In this document: positions 15,984 to 23,280 of the stretch, piece after piece
Numbering within the stretch: the stretch's first letter is position 1
How the letters are laid out: each line of letters opens with the position of its first letter
DNA from: Anaerolineae bacterium
Lineage (GTDB): Bacteria > Chloroflexota > Anaerolineae > Aggregatilineales > Aggregatilineaceae
DNA length: 51,331 bases
Reading direction: 5' to 3'
Assembly: GCA_016926875.1 (NCBI GenBank)
Contig: JAFGNU010000100.1
Location: forward strand, 1-51,331
Made by a program: the position numbers and the translations under genes
The notes under the pieces: generated by a model
What the model saw: the letters and a program-made list of their open reading frames with translations, nothing else
Databases searched by the model: none
What the model was told of the DNA's origin: nothing

Positions 15984-17504
15984 TTGAACTTCTCGACTGA
16001 CGTCCAGGCGAATGGTGTTGCCATTCTGCCTGAAATCCTGATGACGGTGCTGGCCGTGACGGTGCTGGCCCTGGATGCATTTGGGCCGAAGTCCCGGCGG
16101 CGCGAGCTTGGCTACCTGGCCGGGATCGGTCTGCTGGTGGTCGCGGTGATGGTCTGGCTGATCGGCCAGTGGCCGGAGCGCGAACTGTCGGACCAGTTGG
16201 TCCTGGGCGGCATGATCCGGCATGACGCGCTGGCGCAGATTTTCCGCACGATGGTGATCCTGGCCGGTGCGCTGTCGTGTTTGATCAGCATGGGCGTACC
16301 GCGCCTGAAAATCCGGGGCGATTATTATGCGCTCCTGATCGTGGCAGTGATCGGCGCCAGCCTGATGAGCGCCGCTGCCGACCTGATCATGGTCTTTATC
16401 GCGCTGGAAACGGCATCGATTACGCTCTATTTGCTGGCCGGGTATTTGCGCGACGACGACCGCAGCACCGAAGCAGGCCTGAAGTATTTCCTGTTCGGCG
16501 CGTTCACGTCCGCGATCCTGCTGTACGGTATGAGCCTGCTGTACGGCTTCACCGGCGAAACCAACCTGTACCTGCTGGGCAACTGGATGGCGATCAACGG
16601 GCCGCCCGACGCACCGGTTGTGCTGGCGCTGGCCCTGATCGCGGTCGGGTTTGGCTTCAAGATCAGCGCGGTGCCGTTCCACTTCTGGACGCCGGACGTC
16701 TACGAAGGCGCGCCCACACCGATCACGGCCCTGTTGAGCACGGCCAGCAAAGCCGCCGGGTTTGGCTTGCTGCTGCGCTTCCTGATGGCCGTTTTCCCGC
16801 CGCCGGAGCTGGTCAACGCCTTTGACGTGCACGATTACAGCCAGTTCTGGGTGCAGTTGATCGCCGTGCTGGCGGTGGTTACCATGTCGCTGGGCAACGT
16901 GCTGGCGCTGGTGCAGCAGAATATCAAGCGCCTGCTGGCTTATTCCTCGATTGCGCAGGCCGGGTATGTGCTGATCGGCGTGGCGGCGATTTCGACCGAC
17001 CGCAGCGGCGATGGTGTGGCAGCGGCGGCGTTTTACCTGTTCATGTACGTGCTGACCAATATCCTCGCGTTTGGCGTGGTGATCCTGTTTGCCAACGCGA
17101 CCGGCAGCGAGCAGATCGCGGACTTTGGCGGGTTGGCCCGCCGCAGCCGGGGTCTGGCGCTGGCGATGACGGTCGCCTTGCTCAGCCTGGCGGGCATTCC
17201 CCCGGCGGCGGGTTTTATCGGTAAATTCCTGCTGTTCCGCGCGGCGGTGGATGCGAACCTGGTCTGGCTGGCGCTGATCGGCGTTGTGAACGTCATAATC
17301 GGCCTGTACTACTACCTGGTGATCGTCAAGGTGATGTATATGAACCCGGCTCCCGACGACGCCGCGCCGATCCCGGTCAGCGCGCCGTACCGCTGGGCGC
17401 TGTGGCTGACGGCGGTCGGCGTGATCCTGCTGGGCACGGTGGCCGTAACACCGCTGCTGGACTGGGCGACCGACGCCGCCCACGCGCTGCACGTGCTGAT
17501 CTGA
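15984..17504 (+). CDS. nuoN: NADH-quinone oxidoreductase subunit N
   Basis: This 506-residue antiporter-like subunit is proximal to NuoK. It has ALETASITLYLLAGYLR with the TM5 Glu, FGFKISAVPFHFWTPDVYEGAPTP (cut here to note the TM7 Lys), a second Lys in TASKAAGFG, and LAGIPPAAGFIGKF. The start is TTG at 15984, two bases after the nuoM stop; GGGAGG sits five bases before it and no nearby ATG fits. Translation is probably coupled. It closes the cluster and is followed by a terminator. Confidence 0.95.
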   Translation: MNFSTDVQANGVAILPEILMTVLAVTVLALDAFGPKSRRRELGYLAGIGLLVVAVMVWLIGQWPERELSDQLVLGGMIRHDALAQIFRTMVILAGALSCLISMGVPRLKIRGDYYALLIVAVIGASLMSAAADLIMVFIALETASITLYLLAGYLRDDDRSTEAGLKYFLFGAFTSAILLYGMSLLYGFTGETNLYLLGNWMAINGPPDAPVVLALALIAVGFGFKISAVPFHFWTPDVYEGAPTPITALLSTASKAAGFGLLLRFLMAVFPPPELVNAFDVHDYSQFWVQLIAVLAVVTMSLGNVLALVQQNIKRLLAYSSIAQAGYVLIGVAAISTDRSGDGVAAAAFYLFMYVLTNILAFGVVILFANATGSEQIADFGGLARRSRGLALAMTVALLSLAGIPPAAGFIGKFLLFRAAVDANLVWLALIGVVNVIIGLYYYLVIVKVMYMNPAPDDAAPIPVSAPYRWALWLTAVGVILLGTVAVTPLLDWATDAAHALHVLI

Positions 17505-17531
17505 CGCTGCTTGGCTTCTGACTGTATACGC

Positions 17532-17569
17532 CGGGGCGATCTCTTTGCCAACAGGAATCGCCCCGTTTT
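17532..17569 (+). terminator. Rho-independent terminator after nuoN
   Basis: CGGGGCGAT pairs with ATCGCCCCG over a 16-base loop, followed by TTTT. It lies 27 bases after the nuoN stop and marks the end of the nuo operon. Confidence 0.75.
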
Positions 17570-17733
17570 GATTCAGGTTGGGTTTGGCCGCGCGCTCCCT
17601 GGGGTGTTGGACTTGTGCGTGGTGTGCAACGATAATCCCTGTGCAGGCGTATAGGAATTGTGTGGACAAATGATCATATGCTATCCTGGTTTACGCGTTG
17701 ACCGGAATAGTCGAGATAGAAGGAGTACGTGTC

Positions 17734-17895
17734 ATGGCAGATGAACAGAAAACGCACCCGTGTGAAGACTGCGCCTGGCGCAAGCAGGCCGAAGCCAACC
17801 CGAATACCTGGAAGGCGCGGCTGTGGCGCTGGCACACCAAGATTTGCCCTGGCTGGCGGTCGTACCAGCGCTTTTTGAAGCAGCAGCAGATGTAG
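17734..17895 (+). CDS. Small CCHC-type protein of unknown function
   Basis: This is a 53-residue basic protein. Cys10 and Cys13 (HPCEDCAWRK) and His34 and Cys38 (WHTKICPGW) have the spacing of a small zinc-binding module; zinc binding is an inference. The ATG was chosen because AAGGAG lies nine bases upstream. It has its own terminator 11 bases after the stop. It sits alone between the nuo and atp clusters. No named family was recognised. Confidence 0.7.
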   Translation: MADEQKTHPCEDCAWRKQAEANPNTWKARLWRWHTKICPGWRSYQRFLKQQQM

Positions 17896-17901
17896 GGACG
17901 C

Positions 17902-17932
17902 GGGGCGTATGGCGCGATACGCCCCGTTTTTT
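17902..17932 (+). terminator. Rho-independent terminator of the small CCHC gene
   Basis: GGGGCGTAT and ATACGCCCC form a nine-pair perfect stem with the loop GGCGCG, followed by GTTTTTT. The T-run is also the left end of the first 104-base direct repeat. Confidence 0.9.
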
Positions 17933-18029
17933 CACGGCTGCCCCGCCTGTCCCCCCGGCGATTGCTGCCCCGCTGCCGGGTTTCTTTGGCATCCACCATT
18001 CGTTAGAAAGCACAAATTGCCTCTTTTTT
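17926..18029 (+). repeat. 104-bp direct repeat, copy 1 (left of HIT gene)
   Basis: This copy matches 18633-18736 at 102 of 104 positions (offset 707). It starts in the T-run of the terminator and ends in a T-run; the inner part includes CTTTGGCATCCACCATTCG. It has no open reading frame of its own. Confidence 0.92.
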
Positions 18030-18056
18030 GCTCAATCCCCAGTTCTACACTATGCT
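18028..18056 (+). promoter_or_regulatory. Sigma70-type promoter of the HIT gene
   Basis: TTGCTC, exactly 17 bases, then TATGCT. The -35 box straddles the right end of direct repeat copy 1 and is missing after copy 2, so the junction created or supplied the promoter. Confidence 0.5.
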
Positions 18057-18130
18057 TGCCGCACTGGACCGGTACAGGTAAGCCCGCACTGGCTAATGCG
18101 TTCAGTCGGATCATGCTCCAGGAGTAGAAA

Positions 18131-18574
18131 ATGAGTTGCAGGTTATGTGCCCCCGACTTAGGACCTATCCTCTCTGAGAGCCGCTTATGGCAGCTTGTGC
18201 TGAACAGGAATCAGAATTTGCTGGGGAAATGCTTCCTTGTTGTTCGACGCCATATTGAGACTGTCCCTGATTTAACACCAGATGAATGGAATGACTTGCA
18301 CCTCCAAATCGCCCGTTCAACGAATATGCTTCTGGATGCCTTCCAGCCCGATCACTTCAACTATGCGTTTCTGCAAAACCAGGACCGGCACGTACACTTA
18401 CATATCATTCCCCGTTACAGCAATCCGCGGACATTCAACTCTTTCGTCTTTGCTGATCCAGACTACCCAGGCCACTACTCGGTTCCCGCTGCCGCTCGCA
18501 TCTTACCCGACGACGTATTTCAAGAATTGGCTGATACATTCCGGCAGTCTATCAACCGTCTTTCTTTCTCATAA
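18131..18574 (+). CDS. HIT-family (histidine triad) hydrolase
   Basis: This 147-residue protein has the triad motif HVHLHII (His87, His89, His91) near the C-terminal third. HIT proteins hydrolyse or transfer nucleotidyl groups (for example AMP-lysine, Ap4A). Two Cys at the start (SCRLC) resemble the C..C of zinc-bearing HIT proteins. AGGAG lies six bases before the ATG. Codon use is less GC-biased than in the neighbours, and the gene lies between two nearly identical 104-base direct repeats, which points to recent acquisition or rearrangement. Confidence 0.88.
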   Translation: MSCRLCAPDLGPILSESRLWQLVLNRNQNLLGKCFLVVRRHIETVPDLTPDEWNDLHLQIARSTNMLLDAFQPDHFNYAFLQNQDRHVHLHIIPRYSNPRTFNSFVFADPDYPGHYSVPAAARILPDDVFQELADTFRQSINRLSFS

Positions 18575-18632
18575 CATCTGCCGATGGGCTGGAACGTTCA
18601 TGCTGCTGCCCGGTCAGGCGGTCTTGCCAGCG

Positions 18633-18736
18633 GTTTTTTCACGGCTGCCCCGCCTGTTCCCCCGGCGATTACTGCCCCGCTGCCGGGTTTCTTTGGCATC
18701 CACCATTCGTTAGAAAGCACAAATTGCCTCTTTTTT
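18633..18736 (+). repeat. 104-bp direct repeat, copy 2 (right of HIT gene)
   Basis: This is the second copy of the repeat at 17926-18029, with two base differences. Together the copies bracket a 603-base segment holding only the HIT gene and its promoter. Loss of the segment by recombination would restore one copy. The rest of the 316-base gap before the atp genes holds the atp promoter region. Confidence 0.92.
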
Positions 18737-18748
18737 TACAATCAAATT

Positions 18749-18805
18749 TTGACAATTTAGGGTGACTTTGCTAGGCTTGACAAAGACATCTTTGAGCTAA
18801 TAAAC
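18749..18805 (+). promoter_or_regulatory. Promoter region of the atp genes (two TTGACA boxes)
   Basis: Perfect TTGACA hexamers lie at 18749-18754 and 18777-18782. The first has TAGGCT after 17 bases. The second has TAATAA after 15 bases or TAAACC after 18. Either could drive the atp genes, whose first start is at 18891. The -10 boxes are imperfect. Confidence 0.5.
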
Positions 18806-18890
18806 CGTGCAACACGGGGACGTTTGTTAGCCGTTGCTGTGCCGGATCTTCCCCGGTGACGCGCAGTGGACCAAATGCTGCTCAACCGAT

Positions 18891-19178
18891 ATGGACAATC
18901 GCAAGCCGCAAGCCGACTATATGCAAAACATGGCCCTGGCGACGGTCGCCGGACAGGCGGGCTGTGTGACGATTGTGCTGATTATTGGGGCATTGTTCGC
19001 CGGGATGTACCTGGATACGCAGTTGGACACGCACCCGTTGTTCACACTGGGCCTGATCCTGGTCAGCGTGCCGGTGAGCCTGTATGCGATGGTCCGGTTA
19101 ATGTTGTCCTCGGTGGCGGCGATCAAGCATGACTCCAGTCCGGCTGAAAAATCGCCTACAAAGGAGAAGCGCTCTTGA
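18891..19178 (+). CDS. AtpZ/AtpI-family F0 assembly protein
   Basis: The 95-residue protein has two membrane helices joined by a short polar turn: TIVLIIGALFAGMYLDTQLD and FTLGLILVSVPVSLYAMVRL, the G..LD...P...LG pattern of AtpZ/AtpI proteins. These help assemble the c-ring or supply Mg2+/Ca2+ at the F0 membrane sector. The ATG at 18891 was chosen by alignment to the usual short N-terminus; no strong ribosome site is visible. Its stop overlaps the atpB start by four bases. Confidence 0.85.
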   Translation: MDNRKPQADYMQNMALATVAGQAGCVTIVLIIGALFAGMYLDTQLDTHPLFTLGLILVSVPVSLYAMVRLMLSSVAAIKHDSSPAEKSPTKEKRS

Positions 19179-20299
19179 AGGGAGTTTGGATATTCTTAGG
19201 CATGATCGCCTTCAGCGTGTTCTTTTGCGGGGTGATGCCGTTTGTGCTGATGCCGGACGCGGGCGTAGGCATGGCGCTGCCGGTGGTGTCGGTCCCTGGT
19301 GAAAAGCTGTGGGAAAACTTCCTCGGTATCAAGGGGCTGACGATCACCAATACGCTAATCGGGACGCTGCTGGCGGATATTGTGGTGCTGGCGTTTGCCT
19401 TTGGCGCAACGCGCAACATGCAAGAAGTGCCGGGTCGTTTGCAGGGGTTGTTCGAGGTGCTGACCGATGCCCTATACGGTCTGGCGAAATCGACCGCCGG
19501 AGTCCATGCGCGCAAGATTTTCCCCCTGATGGCGACAATTTTCCTTTTTTTGCTGGTGGCGAACTGGTTAGAGCTGGTGCCGGGTGTAGACAGCGTGGGC
19601 CTGATGCACTGCGCCGAAGAGGGCTTTAACGGCTACGAGCACAACGGGGCAATCCTGCAAGTTGATAAAGCGCTCGACCAGGGCACGCGCGCCACCGAAG
19701 CCGACTATGAAGCCTGTCACCTGGCCGAAGAGGGCGATCACGCGGAGGATACGGGTGCCGCGCACGCTGCCGAAGGGGATGCCGAAACAGGCACCGCAGA
19801 AGAAACTGAAGCGGCGCGCGACGACCTGTTCATCGTGACGCCGTTTGTACGTGCGGCGGCCACCGACCTGAACCTGACGCTGGGGTTGGGACTGCTGGCT
19901 TTTGTCGCGATCCAGTATTTTGGCGTGCGTGCGCTTGGCGCTGGCTATTTCGCCAAGTTCATCAATACTCCCGCGCTGGGTAATCTGGACAAAAAGCCGA
20001 TGGGGGTCATGGACTTTGTAGTCGGCCTGCTGGAGATCGTCTCGGAGGTTTCCAAGATCATCAGCTTTGCTTTCCGTTTGTTTGGCAATATCTTTGCAGG
20101 GCAGGTGCTGCTGTTTGTGATGGCATTCCTGGTAGCGACTATGCTGCCGTCCATCTTTTACGGGTTGGAGCTGTTCGTTGGCCTGATCCAGGCGTTTGTG
20201 TTTGCCATGCTGGTGCTGGTCTTCAGCGCGATGGCGATGCAGAAGCACGATCATGGCGATCACGGTGATGTTCACGGTAGGGACGATCACTACGAGTGA
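19175..20299 (+). CDS. atpB: ATP synthase F0 subunit a, with acidic loop insertion
   Basis: Subunit a forms the two proton half-channels beside the c-ring. The essential Arg is in SFAFRLFGNIFAG; the last helix is LFVGLIQAFVFAMLVLVFSAMA. At 374 residues it is about 100 longer than most. The extra length is a polar insert at about residues 146-216, rich in Glu, Asp, Ala and His (around LAEEGDHAEDTGAAHAAEG), placed in a loop after LVANWLELVPGVDSVG. The start is TTG in the overlap TTGA with the preceding stop, with AAGGAG upstream; a His/Asp-rich tail ends the protein. Confidence 0.95.
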   Translation: MKGVWIFLGMIAFSVFFCGVMPFVLMPDAGVGMALPVVSVPGEKLWENFLGIKGLTITNTLIGTLLADIVVLAFAFGATRNMQEVPGRLQGLFEVLTDALYGLAKSTAGVHARKIFPLMATIFLFLLVANWLELVPGVDSVGLMHCAEEGFNGYEHNGAILQVDKALDQGTRATEADYEACHLAEEGDHAEDTGAAHAAEGDAETGTAEETEAARDDLFIVTPFVRAAATDLNLTLGLGLLAFVAIQYFGVRALGAGYFAKFINTPALGNLDKKPMGVMDFVVGLLEIVSEVSKIISFAFRLFGNIFAGQVLLFVMAFLVATMLPSIFYGLELFVGLIQAFVFAMLVLVFSAMAMQKHDHGDHGDVHGRDDHYE

Positions 20300-20659
<360 letters not shown>

Positions 20660-20679
20660 TCCCGGATAGGAGGGATAGG

Positions 20680-21381
20680 GTGGATAAGCTAGGTATTAAC
20701 CTGGGGTTTTTAATTGCCCAGATAGTCAATTTTGGCATCTTGTTCCTTTTGCTATCCAAGCTTGTCTGGCCGCGCATGCTGGTGATGCTTGACGAGCGCC
20801 AGGAACGTATCGCCAAAGGGCTGGAAGACGCCCGCAGCGCGCGGCAGGAGCGCGAAAACGCCGAGCGCGAAGGCGAGCGCATCCTGGCGCAGGCGCGCAT
20901 CGAAGGCCAGCGGCTCCGCGACGAAATGCGGCGGCGTGGTGAAGAACAGGGCGAACAGGCGCGGCGTCTGGCACAGCGTGAAACCGAAAACTTTCGCAGC
21001 CAGGCCCGCATCCAGGCCGAAGAAGAGCGTAACCGCATCCTGGCCGACGCCCGCGGGCAGATCATATCGCTGGCGATGGCCGCTGCCGAAGAACTGATCG
21101 GAGATGGGCTGGACACCGAGCGCCAGCGGGTGGTGCTGAAGAAGTTTTTTGCAGGCGTGCCCGAAGGTGCTGAAGGGATCGGAGAGGTCGTGGTGGCGAT
21201 CAGCGCGGTGCCGCTGCTGGACGACGAAATCGACCAGGTCAAGCAGGTCACCGGGGCCAAGGTTGTCGAGAACAAGGTGGAACCCAACATCCTGGGCGGC
21301 CTGGTCTTGCGTGCCGGAGACAAAGTAGTCGATGGCAGCGTGCGCGGCGATCTGACAGCCCTGTCCGCACAACTACATTAA
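20680..21381 (+). CDS. Fusion of ATP synthase subunit b with the C-terminal part of subunit delta
   Basis: The protein has 233 residues. The first 155 are a subunit b: one membrane helix (FLIAQIVNFGILFLLLSKLVW), then a long charged coiled coil. From about residue 165 it matches the C-terminal end of subunit delta: VVVAISAVPLLDDEIDQVK, then VEPNILGGLVLRAGDKVVDGSVRG (shown in part). The helical N-terminal domain of delta, which caps the F1 head, is not present. The start is GTG, with AGGAGG upstream, 20 bases after atpE. No F1 genes follow; a terminator does. Confidence 0.9.
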   Translation: MDKLGINLGFLIAQIVNFGILFLLLSKLVWPRMLVMLDERQERIAKGLEDARSARQERENAEREGERILAQARIEGQRLRDEMRRRGEEQGEQARRLAQRETENFRSQARIQAEEERNRILADARGQIISLAMAAAEELIGDGLDTERQRVVLKKFFAGVPEGAEGIGEVVVAISAVPLLDDEIDQVKQVTGAKVVENKVEPNILGGLVLRAGDKVVDGSVRGDLTALSAQLH

Positions 21382-21400
21382 CTCCCCTCAGGAGGAGAGG

Positions 21401-21441
21401 AAAAACGCCGGAGGACGCCGACCCCCGGTGTTTTTGTTTTT
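21401..21441 (+). terminator. Rho-independent terminator of the atp genes
   Basis: AAAAACGCCGG pairs with CCGGTGTTTTT (one G-T pair) over a 13-base loop, followed by G and five T. It confirms that transcription ends without F1 genes. Confidence 0.8.
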
Positions 21442-21492
21442 CTATACACGAAGGTATGTGGTAGACTGTGACACGGGCAGCAGGAGATAACA

Positions 21493-22461
21493 ATGCAAGG
21501 AGACAAAGGTATGCATACCGTACCGTTAGGCGATACCGGCGAGCAGGTCAGCGCCATGTGCCTGGGCGCGATGTATTTTGGATCGCGCAATGATGAGGAG
21601 TCATCGTATTTACTGCTTGAACAGTATGTTGGCGCGGGCGGATCATTTATTGATACAGCCAACGTCTACGCTCACTGGGCCGGGCCGGGGTGGCAGGGGG
21701 GTGAAAGCGAAGCCTTGCTGGGCCGTTGGATGAAAGATCGCGGCAACCGTGACTGGTTGTTTATCGCCAGCAAGGTCGGTTTTGACATGCCGGGGGTTGA
21801 GCGTGGACTGACGGCCAGCCAGATCGAAGCGGAGTGCGATAAGAGTTTAAAACGGTTGGGCACCGATACTATCGACCTGTACTACGCCCATGTGGACGAT
21901 CGCTACACGCCGCTGGAAGAAACGCTCGAAGCATACGCGCGGCTGGTACAGGCGGGCAAGGTGCGCTATATCGGTGCCAGCAATTACCTGGCGTGGCGGC
22001 TGGAGCAGGCGCGGGCTATCAGCCGGGCGCACGGCTGGCCGGAGTTTTGCTGTATCCAGCAGCGCTACACCTATCTACGCCCCAAGCCCGGCGCGAGCTT
22101 TGACCCGCAGGTGGCCGTCAACGACGACTTGCTTGATTTCTGCGACGCGCGGCGGGACGATATCACGCTGCTGGCCTATTCGGTACTGCTCAGCGGCGCC
22201 TACACCCGCCACGACCGCCCGATCTCCGATCAATATGCCGGGCCGGATACCGACGCGCGGCTGGCGGTGTTACGCGCGGTGGCGGCAGAGGTGGGTGTGA
22301 CGCCGAACCAGGTGGTCCTGGCCTGGATGCTGCACAGCGATCCGGTGGTTATCCCGCTGATCGCAGCCAGCAGGCCGGAACACCTGCAAGAAAACCTTGA
22401 TGCGCTGGACGTCACGCTCAGCGCAGACCAGATGGCGCGCCTGGATTTTGCGTCGGGGTGA
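21493..22461 (+). CDS. Aldo/keto reductase
   Basis: This is a 322-residue TIM-barrel, NADPH-type oxidoreductase of the AKR superfamily. Catalytic residues are seen in the usual order: FIDTANVYAHW (Asp and Tyr), IASKVGF (Lys) and LYYAHVDD (His). The late VTPNQVVLAWMLHSDPVVIPLIAAS stretch (given in part) matches the NADP-binding end of the family. The substrate cannot be told. Two starts are about equally good: ATG 21493 after CAGGAG, and ATG 21511 after CAAGGAG. It stands alone downstream of the atp terminator. Confidence 0.92.
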   Translation: MQGDKGMHTVPLGDTGEQVSAMCLGAMYFGSRNDEESSYLLLEQYVGAGGSFIDTANVYAHWAGPGWQGGESEALLGRWMKDRGNRDWLFIASKVGFDMPGVERGLTASQIEAECDKSLKRLGTDTIDLYYAHVDDRYTPLEETLEAYARLVQAGKVRYIGASNYLAWRLEQARAISRAHGWPEFCCIQQRYTYLRPKPGASFDPQVAVNDDLLDFCDARRDDITLLAYSVLLSGAYTRHDRPISDQYAGPDTDARLAVLRAVAAEVGVTPNQVVLAWMLHSDPVVIPLIAASRPEHLQENLDALDVTLSADQMARLDFASG

Positions 22462-22524
22462 TAGGGGCAGCGCGGCAGAGTGTAGATCGGTACCCGGCAA
22501 GTGTCCGGTGCAAAGGATGGGACT

Positions 22525-23280
22525 ATGCCTGATACGCAGGTGGTCGCTCACCGGGGTGAAACCCAACAGCGGCCCGAAAGTACACTGCTTGCTTTTGATC
22601 ACGCCATAGCGTTGGGGGCAGATGCGATTGAATTTGACCTGCACCAGACGGCGGACGGCGAGTTGATCGTACATCATGATTTTTACCTGGGGCGCATGGA
22701 TAACGGCAGCGGGTACATCGGCGATCATACGCTGGATGAACTGCGGGCGCTGGATGCCGGGAGCTGGTTTGACCCGGCGTTTGCCGGAGAGGCGCTGCCA
22801 ACGCTGGCCGAAACGCTGGACCTGGGGCGGGGCAAAATCCGGTTCGAGATCGAACTCAAAACCGCCGACCTGGCCTTTCTCCAGCGGGTGATAGACACTA
22901 TCGACCGGTTTGGCCTGTCCGAAGACGTGGAAGTGACATCGCAGCATATCCCGCTGCTGCCTCATATCAGGCGGCTGAATCCGGCGCTGCGAACAGGTAT
23001 GCTCTTTCAGCCTGTGCCAGACTGGATGGGCATTCGCCTGGGACAGCAGCATGTAATCGATTGGTTGAGGCTGGCTGATGTACAGGTTGCGCATATCTCC
23101 TTCTCGTTAGTGGATGCGTCGTTTGTGCAGCGGTTACAGGCAGATGGTAAGGCGGTCGCCGCGCACCTGAACGACGCGGACGAGATGCGGCGGGCGTTCG
23201 CATTAAAAATCGATCAGTTTTCTACCGATCATCTGGCGCAGGCATTGGCCCTACGCAACGAGTGGGCCGGGCAGCTATGA
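22525..23280 (+). CDS. Glycerophosphodiester phosphodiesterase
   Basis: The 251-residue protein has the GDPD signature: VVAHRGE with the catalytic His-Arg near the N-terminus, EFDLHQTADGELIVHHD with the metal-binding Glu/Asp and second catalytic His, and FEIELK for the third metal ligand. It would split glycerophosphodiesters from phospholipid turnover into glycerol-3-phosphate and an alcohol. There is no signal peptide, so it is probably cytoplasmic. The ATG at 22525 follows AAAGGA; a GTG at 22501 is less likely. Its stop overlaps a start of the following Mur ligase gene (ATGA). Confidence 0.93.
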   Translation: MPDTQVVAHRGETQQRPESTLLAFDHAIALGADAIEFDLHQTADGELIVHHDFYLGRMDNGSGYIGDHTLDELRALDAGSWFDPAFAGEALPTLAETLDLGRGKIRFEIELKTADLAFLQRVIDTIDRFGLSEDVEVTSQHIPLLPHIRRLNPALRTGMLFQPVPDWMGIRLGQQHVIDWLRLADVQVAHISFSLVDASFVQRLQADGKAVAAHLNDADEMRRAFALKIDQFSTDHLAQALALRNEWAGQL

